DNA from: CAMLLJ01 sp035759585 | GTDB lineage: Bacteria; Gemmatimonadota; Gemmatimonadetes; Gemmatimonadales; GWC2-71-9 | Length of the DNA: 16,404 bases | Direction: 5' to 3' | NCBI GenBank assembly: GCA_035759585.1 | Contig: DASTUP010000121.1 | Coordinates: 1-16,404 of the forward strand | Part shown: positions 5,835 through 12,390 of the stretch, piece by piece | How the letters are laid out: each line of letters opens with the position of its first letter | Position numbering within the stretch: the first letter of the stretch is position 1 | Made by a program: the position numbers and the translations under genes | The notes under the pieces: model-generated | Seen by the model: the letters and a program-made list of their open reading frames with translations, nothing else | What the model was told of the DNA's origin: nothing | The model's database searches: none

Positions 5835-7814
5835 ATGCGAATCGTCCATCCTCGGGCGCTGGCCGTCGTGCCGGCGCTGGCCCTCATGTTCTTCCACCCG
5901 GGGGCGCGCCCAGCGGCGGAAGGAGCCATCGCCGGCAATGTGCGGGATCAGGCGGGGGCACCGATTGCCAATGCACAGGTCGTCGTCGTCGGCACGGCGC
6001 ACTCCACACTCACCGATTCCGCCGGGCGCTATGAGATCAGGCGCGTCGAGCCGGGCACATATGCGCTCCGTGCGGCGTTCATCGGCTACCGCGCCGTGCG
6101 CGTCGAGTCGGTCACGGTGAGGCCGGGTGCGACGACGCGGCAGGACTTTGCGCTCCAGGCCACGACGGTCGAAGTGCAGGAGATCGCGGTGCAGGCCGGG
6201 GCGCCCGCTGTCGCTCGCGACGAGGTGACCTCGAAGGGTCGGGTGGATGAGCGGTTCACCGATCACCTCCCGATCGACCGGGTAGCCTACGAGGAGGCTT
6301 CCGTGACGACGAGCGCTTCGTCCGCCGAAATGGGGAACGCGCACCCGGGAATCGTCCATCGCCGGCGGGAGCCGTGGAACACCGAGGAATACAGCCGGAT
6401 CTACGAGAACCGCTTTCTCGATGCGCGCAGCAACCCGCTGTCGACATTCTCCATCGATGTCGATCGCGCGTCGTACAGCAACGTGCGCCGCTTCCTGATG
6501 AACGGCCAGCTTCCCCCCGCCGACGCCGTCCGGATCGAGGAACTGGTGAACTACTTCACCTACGAATACGCCGAGCCGTCGGGCACGCATCCCTTTACCG
6601 TTGCGACCGACATCGCTCCCGCGCCGTGGAACCCCCACCACCGGCTCCTCAGGATCGGGCTTCAGGGAAAGCGCCATGCGTCCGGCTCGCTTCCGCCGAG
6701 CAATCTGGTCTTTCTGGTCGACGTATCGGGCTCGATGCAGTCCGAGGACAAGCTGCCGCTCGTGAAGCAGGCGTTCCGCGTGCTCGTCCGGCAGCTCCGG
6801 CCGGAGGATCGCGTGTCCATCGTCGTCTATGCCGGGAGCGCGGGCCTCGTCCTTCCACCGACCAGGGGGAACGACCGTGAGACGATCCTCTCCGCGATCG
6901 AGCGCCTCGAAGCCGGCGGCTCGACGGCCGGCGGCGCCGGGATCAGGCTCGCCTATGATGTTGCCCGCCGGCACTTCGTCCGCGAGGGGAACAATCGCGT
7001 CATCCTGGCCACCGACGGCGATTTCAACGTCGGCGTGTCGAGCACCAGCGAGCTGATCCGCCTCATCGAGGAGAAGCGGGCCGAAGGCACCTACCTCACG
7101 GTGCTCGGCTTCGGGACCGGGAACTACAAGGACGGCCGGATGGAGCAGCTCGCCGACAAGGGCAACGGCAACTACGCCTACATCGACAACGTCATGGAGG
7201 CGAACAAGGTCTTCGGCACCGAGCTCACCTCGACGCTCTTTACCATCGCGCGCGATGTCAAGCTGCAGATCGAGTTCAATCCGGCCATCGTCCGCGGCTA
7301 CCGGCTCATCGGTTACGAGAACCGGCTGCTCGCCAGGGAGGACTTCAACGACGACACGAAGGATGCCGGCGAGCTCGGCGCCGGCCACACGGTCACGGCG
7401 CTCTACGAGATCATCCCGGTTGGAGCCGAGAGCGATGCCTCGCTCGGCAGCGTGGACCCGCTGCGGTATCAGCAGGAAGATCACGGCCGCGTCGAGCCGT
7501 CGCACCGCGGGGAATGGCTGACGGTGAAGCTGCGTTACAAGCCGCTCGACTCGGACCGGAGCCGGCTCCTTTCGCACACCGTGCGCGAGCGGGACAGCCG
7601 CGCGGAGGTCGCAGGCGACTTTGCCTTTGCCGCCGCCGTCGCGTCGTTCGGGATGGTGCTGCGCGATTCGGAATTCAGGGGATCGGCGAGCTTCGGGCAG
7701 GCGCTCAGGCTCGCGCGCGCCGGGCGCGGCGCGGATGAGCACGGCTACCGCGCCGAGTTCATCCGGCTGATCGAGACGGCGCAATCGATCGGGATCGCGG
7801 TGCGCGGGGAATAG
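5835..7814 (+). CDS. Secreted von Willebrand factor A protein with carboxypeptidase-regulatory-like domain (YfbK-like)
   Basis: The protein has 659 residues. A signal peptide (about 1-29) is followed by a carboxypeptidase regulatory-like beta-sandwich (about 30-110; GNVRDQAGAPIANAQVVVVG, then DSAGRYEIRRVEPGTYALRA), a linker, the N-terminal YfbK-type module (about 195-290; NPLSTFSIDVDRASYSNVRR, VRIEELVNYFTYEY), a vWA domain (about 290-460) and a C-terminal region with ELGAGHTVTALYEIIPV and WLTVKLRYKPLD typical of the DUF3520 tail. The MIDAS metal site is complete: DVSGS (Asp296, Ser298, Ser300), Thr364 in GGSTAGGAG and Asp394 in ATDGDF. Such proteins bind ligands through the metal; most have no known function. 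The beta-sandwich domain at the N-terminus may anchor or display it on the envelope. The gene stands alone, divergent from the DUF4105 gene and convergent with the permease gene 13 bp away. Confidence 0.9.
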   Translation: MRIVHPRALAVVPALALMFFHPGARPAAEGAIAGNVRDQAGAPIANAQVVVVGTAHSTLTDSAGRYEIRRVEPGTYALRAAFIGYRAVRVESVTVRPGATTRQDFALQATTVEVQEIAVQAGAPAVARDEVTSKGRVDERFTDHLPIDRVAYEEASVTTSASSAEMGNAHPGIVHRRREPWNTEEYSRIYENRFLDARSNPLSTFSIDVDRASYSNVRRFLMNGQLPPADAVRIEELVNYFTYEYAEPSGTHPFTVATDIAPAPWNPHHRLLRIGLQGKRHASGSLPPSNLVFLVDVSGSMQSEDKLPLVKQAFRVLVRQLRPEDRVSIVVYAGSAGLVLPPTRGNDRETILSAIERLEAGGSTAGGAGIRLAYDVARRHFVREGNNRVILATDGDFNVGVSSTSELIRLIEEKRAEGTYLTVLGFGTGNYKDGRMEQLADKGNGNYAYIDNVMEANKVFGTELTSTLFTIARDVKLQIEFNPAIVRGYRLIGYENRLLAREDFNDDTKDAGELGAGHTVTALYEIIPVGAESDASLGSVDPLRYQQEDHGRVEPSHRGEWLTVKLRYKPLDSDRSRLLSHTVRERDSRAEVAGDFAFAAAVASFGMVLRDSEFRGSASFGQALRLARAGRGADEHGYRAEFIRLIETAQSIGIAVRGE

Positions 7815-7827
7815 CGCGCCGCGCGGG

Positions 7828-9054
7828 TCACTCGTGGCGGATCGCCTCGATCGGCGAAAGTCTCGCGGCACGCAGGGCGGGGTACGTTCCGAACGCGAGG
7901 CCGACGAGCACCGAAATGAGCGCGGCGACCGCCACGGTGCCCCAGGTAAAGGCGGCGTGGAGCTGTGCGTTCGATGCCGAGCGGATGACTGCCGTGGCAC
8001 CGAACGCGCCGATCAGCCCCAGCGCCACGCCGAGCACGCTTCCGAGGCCGCTGATCGCGACCGATTCGGAAAGGAACTGCAGGAGGATGTCGCGCTGGCG
8101 CGCGCCGATCGCCTTGCGGATGCCGATCTCGCGGGTCCGCTCGGTCACGCCGGCCAGGAGGACGTTCATGATGCCGATACCGCCCACGATGAGCGAGATG
8201 CCCGCGAAGGTGCCCATCACCATCTTGAAGATCAGGATGCCCTGCTCGGCCTGATCGATCCGCAGCTGCGGGGCGCCCGACCCGACCGACGCGTCTTCGC
8301 GCCAGCGCGGCCCGAGCCGTCCTGCGGCCCACCGCTCGGTGGCTGCCCTGACCGAATCCACCGACTCCACCGCCACGGCTCGCACGAACAGCTGCGGCGC
8401 ACGCGGCGACGCCGGCGGCGCCATCGCGGCATCCGCCACCGGAAAGGGAACGACGGCGCTGTTGCCGCCGAGCGTCTTCGTCGCCGGTGAGAGCACGCCG
8501 ATCACTTCGAACGACGCCGAGTCGAGCACGATCGAATCCCCCACCCCGGCGGCGAGCACACGGGCAAGTCCCTCGGTGACGACCGCGACGCGGCGACCCA
8601 TGTCTTCGGCAGCCAGGAAGCGGCCGGCTCGAATCACCGGGCGCAGGCGCTCCTCCGCCTCCGGCGTCACGCCCACCACGATGGCGGCGCGCGCGCTGTC
8701 CGCGCGAAGGCGGGCGGATCCGGTGACGGTCGCGGCGACATGCGCCGCGGGCCCGACCGCCGCCGCCAGCGACGCTACGTCCTCCATCGTGAAAACGGGA
8801 TATCGGGCGCGCGGGATCCGCACACCATCAATGGTCTCACCGGTATTCGGGATGACCACGATCGTCTGCAGATCCGTCGTTTCCGCGATCTGGTCGCGCG
8901 CGAACTGCTCGGCGCCATCGCCGATGGCGAGGACGGACACCAGCGACGCCACCCCGAAGATCACGCCCAGCGTGGACAGCACGCTGCGAAGCGGATTGGC
9001 CCGGAGACTCTCCACGCCGATCCGGAACGACGTGGGCAGCATGGAATTGCGCAT
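7828..9054 (-). CDS. ABC transporter permease, MacB/FtsX type, without a neighbouring ATPase
   Basis: About 408 residues from ATG 9054 on the minus strand. The topology is that of MacB-type permeases: one N-terminal membrane segment (about 25-45; RSVLSTLGVIFGVASLVSVL), a large periplasmic MacB_PCD domain, and three C-terminal membrane segments in the FtsX domain. The coupling region RTREIGIRKAIGARQRDIL and the ending PALRAARLSPIEAIRHE are diagnostic. These proteins do not form a conventional channel; they transmit ATP hydrolysis to periplasmic work such as efflux or lipoprotein handling. No ABC ATPase or membrane-fusion protein gene lies in the window. The start is uncertain: ATG 9042 and ATG 9138 are in frame and none has a strong Shine-Dalgarno. 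9054 gives normal family length, and the sequence before it is Arg/Pro-rich and not family-like. Confidence 0.88.
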   Translation of the reverse strand: MRNSMLPTSFRIGVESLRANPLRSVLSTLGVIFGVASLVSVLAIGDGAEQFARDQIAETTDLQTIVVIPNTGETIDGVRIPRARYPVFTMEDVASLAAAVGPAAHVAATVTGSARLRADSARAAIVVGVTPEAEERLRPVIRAGRFLAAEDMGRRVAVVTEGLARVLAAGVGDSIVLDSASFEVIGVLSPATKTLGGNSAVVPFPVADAAMAPPASPRAPQLFVRAVAVESVDSVRAATERWAAGRLGPRWREDASVGSGAPQLRIDQAEQGILIFKMVMGTFAGISLIVGGIGIMNVLLAGVTERTREIGIRKAIGARQRDILLQFLSESVAISGLGSVLGVALGLIGAFGATAVIRSASNAQLHAAFTWGTVAVAALISVLVGLAFGTYPALRAARLSPIEAIRHE

Positions 9055-9122
9055 GGCGACCGTGGCTGGGGACGCGCGGCCGTACGGCCGGTTCTCCCGC
9101 GGAGTTTCATTCAGCGACGCTG

Positions 9123-9128
9123 TATATT
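9123..9128 (+). promoter_or_regulatory. Candidate -10 element for the fahA operon
   Basis: TATATT stands out in a GC-rich stretch, 27 bp before ATG 9156, which would give a short leader that still contains the ribosome binding site. No good -35 lies at 17 bp. The complementary strand reads AATATA and TATACA here, so it could also serve the divergent permease gene. Confidence 0.35.
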
Positions 9129-9144
9129 CGAGGCTCATCGCACC

Positions 9145-9151
9145 AGAGGGA
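9145..9151 (+). promoter_or_regulatory. Ribosome binding site of the fahA-linked unknown gene
   Basis: AGAGGGA, four bases before ATG 9156, supports that start. Confidence 0.55.
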
Positions 9152-9155
9152 CGGC

Positions 9156-10064
9156 ATGGCTCTTCCGCGCTCGCTGCGGGCTCTGCTCCACGGATTGATC
9201 GACTACGCGGGACTCTTCCCGCCGGCGCGGCTCGACATGCAGGCCGCCGTGGCGAACTATGCAAGCTACCGCGAAGGCGGCCGCGCCTGGATGCTCGGCC
9301 GCTTCGTGGTGCCGTCCAGTCGGCTGGAGGAGTTCGAGGGCGCAGCCGCGGCACTGTTGCCGAAGATCAGGGACGCGGAGCCGTGGGGCATCGCCCTCCT
9401 GGGCGAGGATCCGGTGCACGACGCGGAGCAGATCTTTGCCTTCAACGAGCGGCACGCGAGAAGTGCCGCGGGCCGGGCGGTGATCGACACGCTGGAGCTG
9501 AAGGCGCGCACGCTCGAGGAACTCGATCGGCTCGTCCGCTCCGCGCCGCCGGGTGTCGTGGTGTACGTCGAAGTGCCGCTCACGGAAGATCCGAGCGATC
9601 TCCTGGCCGCGCTTGGCAACCTCGAAGGCCGCGCCAAGATCCGGACCGGCGGCATTACGGCCGACGCCATTCCGGCGGTGCGGGACGTGGCCCGGTTCGT
9701 CCGCATCGCGAGCGACCTGGGCGTCCCCTTCAAGGCGACGGCGGGCCTGCACCACCCGCTTCGAGGGGATTTTCCGCTCACCTATGAGCCGGGCTCCGCC
9801 ACCGGCACGATGTACGGATTCCTCAACATCTTTGCCGCCGCGCTCTTTGCGGATGCCGGCCTCGAGCTGTCCGGAATCGAGGCGGTGCTGACCGAGAGCG
9901 ACCCTTCGCGGCTGCGCTTCGAGGAGCGCGGTGTCGCGTGGGGCGGCCATCACGCGGCACTCGAGGACATCGAGCGGCTGCGCGCGCGCGTGGCGATCTC
10001 CTTCGGCTCCTGCTCGTTCATGGAGCCGGCCGACGAGCTCGACATCCTGGGGGTCACCGCATGA
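9156..10064 (+). CDS. Conserved protein of unknown function coupled to fumarylacetoacetase
   Basis: A soluble protein of 302 residues with no signal peptide or membrane segment. I do not recognise a named enzyme family. Alternating strands and helices (WMLGRFVVPS, WGIALLG, VIDTLELKA, GVVVYVEVPL, KIRTGG, VPFKATAGLHH, RVAISFGSCSF) suggest a TIM-barrel-like fold; this is inference. Motifs that look functionally constrained are LIDYAGLFPPA (14-24), Glu139 in YVEVPL, KIRTGG with Lys161, PFKATAGLHHPLRGD with Lys193, His199 and His200, GTMYGFLNIFAAAL (217-230) and SFGSCSFMEP with Cys287. Lysines at the ends of two neighbouring strands recall class I aldolases, without proving one. Its stop overlaps the fahA start as ATGA, so the two are translationally coupled, and a role in tyrosine/phenylalanine or related aromatic breakdown is the natural hypothesis. 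Confidence 0.8.
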   Translation: MALPRSLRALLHGLIDYAGLFPPARLDMQAAVANYASYREGGRAWMLGRFVVPSSRLEEFEGAAAALLPKIRDAEPWGIALLGEDPVHDAEQIFAFNERHARSAAGRAVIDTLELKARTLEELDRLVRSAPPGVVVYVEVPLTEDPSDLLAALGNLEGRAKIRTGGITADAIPAVRDVARFVRIASDLGVPFKATAGLHHPLRGDFPLTYEPGSATGTMYGFLNIFAAALFADAGLELSGIEAVLTESDPSRLRFEERGVAWGGHHAALEDIERLRARVAISFGSCSFMEPADELDILGVTA

Positions 10065-11380
10065 TCCGCGCACCCGACGACACGCACGACCCCCGGCTCA
10101 GGAGCTGGATCGATTCGGCCAACGCGCCCGCGAATCCCTTCCCGATCCAGAACCTCCCATTCGGCGTCTACCGCCGCGCGGGGTCGGATGAGCGGCCGCG
10201 CATCGGCGTGGCGATCGGCGACCGGATCCTCGACGTGATCGCATGCCGTCGCGCGGCGTTCCTGAGTGCCGCCGCGGAGCCGTGCGATGCGCCCAATCTG
10301 AATCGCCTCCTCGGCGCAGGGCGCGAGACGTGGGCGACGCTGCGATCGGAGCTGAGCCAGATCCTCCGCGACGGCAGCTACCGGGCACGCGAGATGCGGG
10401 AGCGCGAGAGCGACTTCCTGATGCCTGCCACGCATGCGGAACTTCTCCTGCCCGCAGCAATCGGCGACTACACCGACTTCTACGCGTCGGTGCATCATGC
10501 CACGAACGTCGGAAGCATGTTCCGGCCCGACAATCCCCTGCTGCCGAACTACAAGCACGTGCCGATCGGATACCACGGCCGCGCATCGTCCATCGTGCCG
10601 AGCGGCACTCCGGTGCGCCGCCCGAGTGGCCAGACGAAGGCGCCGGCCGCGGACGCGCCGTCGTTCGGTCCCTCGCGCATGCTCGACTACGAGCTCGAGG
10701 TCGGAGCGCTCGTCGGCCCCGGCAACCGGCTCGGCGAAACCATCGGGATTGCCGAGGTCGAGGACCACCTCTTCGGCGTGGTACTGGTCAACGACTGGTC
10801 GGCGCGTGATATCCAGGGCTGGGAGTACCAGCCGCTCGGGCCCTTCCTCGCGAAGAACTTCGCGACGACGATCTCCCCGTGGGTGGTGACGCTCGATGCG
10901 CTGGCGCCGTTTCGCGTGCCCGCGTCGCCCAGGCCGGCCGGGGACCCTGCGCCACTGCCGTACCTCGACGATCCGGACAATGCGGAGCGGGGCGGCATTG
11001 CACTGTCGCTCGAAGCGTGGCTCCGCACGCCCGGCATGCGGGAGCGGGGCGAGCCGGAGGTGATGCTCTCGCGCGGGAGCTTTGCCGAGATGTACTGGAC
11101 GCTCGGGCAGATGCTCGCGCACCATGCGAGCAACGGATGCAACCTCCGTCCCGGCGATCTCATTGCAAGCGGAACCGTGAGCGGCCCTCAGCGCGAAGCA
11201 CGCGGCTGTCTCCTCGAGCTCACCTGGCGGGGAGCCGAGCCGCTGACGCTTCCCGGCGGCGAGACCCGGAAGTTCCTCGAGGATGGGGACGAGGTGATCC
11301 TCCGCGGCTGGTGCGAGCGCGAAGGCCGGGTCCGCATCGGACTCGGCGAGTGCCGGGGGATCATCGAGCCTGCGCGCTAG
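10061..11380 (+). CDS. fahA: Fumarylacetoacetase
   Basis: A cytosolic hydrolase splitting 4-fumarylacetoacetate into fumarate and acetoacetate, the last step of tyrosine catabolism through homogentisate. It has 439 residues, close to the usual 420-440. The SH3-like N-terminal domain (about 1-125) starts with NPFPIQNLPFGVY. The catalytic domain carries DYTDFYASVHHATNVGSMF (metal Asp139, catalytic His146), the metal glutamates of DYELEVGALVGPGNRLGE (Glu211, Glu213), and NDWSARDIQGWEYQPLGP with Asp245, Arg249 and Gln252, then Lys265 in FLAKNFATT. These match the mouse enzyme residues Asp126, His133, Glu199, Glu201, Asp233, Arg237, Gln240 and Lys253. ATG 10061 overlaps the previous TGA. Homogentisate dioxygenase, HPPD and maleylacetoacetate isomerase genes are absent from the window. 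It converges on the AraC-type regulator gene 18 bp downstream. Confidence 0.96.
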   Translation: MIRAPDDTHDPRLRSWIDSANAPANPFPIQNLPFGVYRRAGSDERPRIGVAIGDRILDVIACRRAAFLSAAAEPCDAPNLNRLLGAGRETWATLRSELSQILRDGSYRAREMRERESDFLMPATHAELLLPAAIGDYTDFYASVHHATNVGSMFRPDNPLLPNYKHVPIGYHGRASSIVPSGTPVRRPSGQTKAPAADAPSFGPSRMLDYELEVGALVGPGNRLGETIGIAEVEDHLFGVVLVNDWSARDIQGWEYQPLGPFLAKNFATTISPWVVTLDALAPFRVPASPRPAGDPAPLPYLDDPDNAERGGIALSLEAWLRTPGMRERGEPEVMLSRGSFAEMYWTLGQMLAHHASNGCNLRPGDLIASGTVSGPQREARGCLLELTWRGAEPLTLPGGETRKFLEDGDEVILRGWCEREGRVRIGLGECRGIIEPAR

Positions 11381-11398
11381 CCCGGGTCCACGCCTGCA

Positions 11399-12238
11399 TC
11401 AGGGTGCGGCATCCCGGAGCGGGTGGAACGCGGACCAGATCTGCGCGTAGGGAGTGATCATGTGGTCGATGAACCGGTCCACCGCGAGCGGGAAGGGAAA
11501 CCGGTTCCGGAACTCCGACGAAGTGATGCCGAGCATGGTGCGCAGGTGGCGGCCGAAGCTCTGCGGCGACGAGTAATCGAGCCGGTAAGCGACATCGGCC
11601 ACGCTCAGGCCGCCGCTCTCGAAGAGGTGGGCCGCGTGCAGCAGGCGGACGGCCGCGAGGTAGTTCTTGGGGCTCGGGAGGCCGGAGCGGGCAAATCGGG
11701 ACATGAGGGTGCTTGGCCGCACGTGCAGGTGCACGGCGAGCTGGCGGACGGTGGGCGTTTCGGGCGCGAGGCGCACGAGCCCTTCGACGAAGAGTCGGGC
11801 ATCGGGCGGTGCTTCGGCGAGCGCGGCGAGGATCGGCCCCTGGATCCGGGCCGCGGCGCGGGTGGCCGGCCTGCCGACCACATCCCGGAGCTGCGTCCAT
11901 CCCGTCGGGTGTGAGACGTCCACTACCTGGCGGACTCCGGAGGCGCCGAACCGGAGCAGCATCTCCGACGCATGCGGGTCCTGATGAGACAGGAGGGCCA
12001 CGGTGGGAATGCCCGGGAAGTCCCGCACCAGCGAACCGACGGCGTCCACCTGCTCGGCGGCGCAGCGATGCACCGAGACGAGCACCGCGTCCACCGTGCG
12101 CTCGCGGACGACCCGCGCCGCCTCGGGCACCGAATCCCGATGGACGACTGCGAACACCCCGCTTCCTGCCGCGTCCACCCGCTGGCGCTCACCCGGAGTG
12201 AGCACGGTTGCAACCGTGAGCGTGTCTCTTCCGTACAT
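11399..12238 (-). CDS. AraC-family transcriptional regulator with degenerate receiver-like domain
   Basis: The product has 279 residues from ATG 12238. The C-terminal half (about 160-250) holds the double helix-turn-helix of AraC/XylS proteins: TVRQLAVHLHVRPSTLMSRF, then LSVADVAYRLDYSSPQSFGR and the closing HLRTMLGITSSEFRNRF. The N-terminal 120 residues follow the alternating pattern of a CheY-like receiver (VATVL, DAVLVSV, PTVALLSH, SGVRQVVDV), but the acidic pair after the first strand is lost, the phosphoacceptor position is Ser55 and the usual Lys is His110, so it is unlikely to be phosphorylated. A tail of about 30 residues follows the DNA-binding domain. GTG 12241 is an alternative start. 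It is convergent with fahA and divergent from the kinase gene; the inverted repeat at 12241-12269 directly before its start suggests autoregulation. Its targets are unknown. Confidence 0.85.
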   Translation of the reverse strand: MYGRDTLTVATVLTPGERQRVDAAGSGVFAVVHRDSVPEAARVVRERTVDAVLVSVHRCAAEQVDAVGSLVRDFPGIPTVALLSHQDPHASEMLLRFGASGVRQVVDVSHPTGWTQLRDVVGRPATRAAARIQGPILAALAEAPPDARLFVEGLVRLAPETPTVRQLAVHLHVRPSTLMSRFARSGLPSPKNYLAAVRLLHAAHLFESGGLSVADVAYRLDYSSPQSFGRHLRTMLGITSSEFRNRFPFPLAVDRFIDHMITPYAQIWSAFHPLRDAAP

Positions 12239-12240
12239 CA

Positions 12241-12269
12241 CTGTCCGATCCTGTATCGGGGCCGGACAG
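12241..12269. promoter_or_regulatory. Inverted repeat at the AraC-type gene start, candidate operator
   Basis: CTGTCCG (12241-12247) and CGGACAG (12263-12269) form a 7-bp inverted repeat with a 15-bp spacer. Nested in it, CCGAT (12245-12249) and ATCGG (12255-12259) form a second one. It ends two bases before the regulator's ATG and overlaps a -10-like TATGCT on the minus strand (12268-12273). Such a site could be bound by the regulator itself or could form a hairpin in the mRNA leader. Confidence 0.35.
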
Positions 12270-12323
12270 CATACGATGGCCGGCTCAACTGGCACTCAAC
12301 GGCGCAGCGGTTCCGTCGCGCAA

Positions 12324-12341
12324 CCTTCCCGGCCGGGAAGG
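12324..12341. promoter_or_regulatory. Perfect 18-bp palindrome between regulator and kinase genes
   Basis: CCTTCCCGG followed directly by CCGGGAAGG is a perfect palindrome without spacer. It lies 50 bp before the kinase start and 86 bp before the regulator start, in the shared divergent promoter region. No T-tract follows on either strand, so it does not look like a terminator. An operator for a dimeric regulator is the simplest reading; this is inference. Confidence 0.4.
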
Positions 12342-12378
12342 CATCCAATCAAGGGGATCCTCACCGCGGCGCACCACC

Positions 12379-12382
12379 GGAG
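12379..12382 (+). promoter_or_regulatory. Ribosome binding site of the kinase gene
   Basis: GGAG, eight bases before GTG 12391. It favours GTG 12391 over the in-frame GTG 12382, which it would overlap. Confidence 0.45.
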
Positions 12383-12390
12383 TGTCACGT

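Noticed and set aside
7801..7840. GC-rich inverted stretch between the convergent vWA and permease genes as a bidirectional terminator
   Set aside because: Runs of GCGC can pair in many ways and no T-tract occurs on either strand.
5790..8000. 736-codon minus-strand frame opposite the vWA gene
   Set aside because: Shadow of the vWA coding sequence; it lacks recognisable domains, and the plus frame has a signal peptide, full MIDAS and a ribosome binding site.
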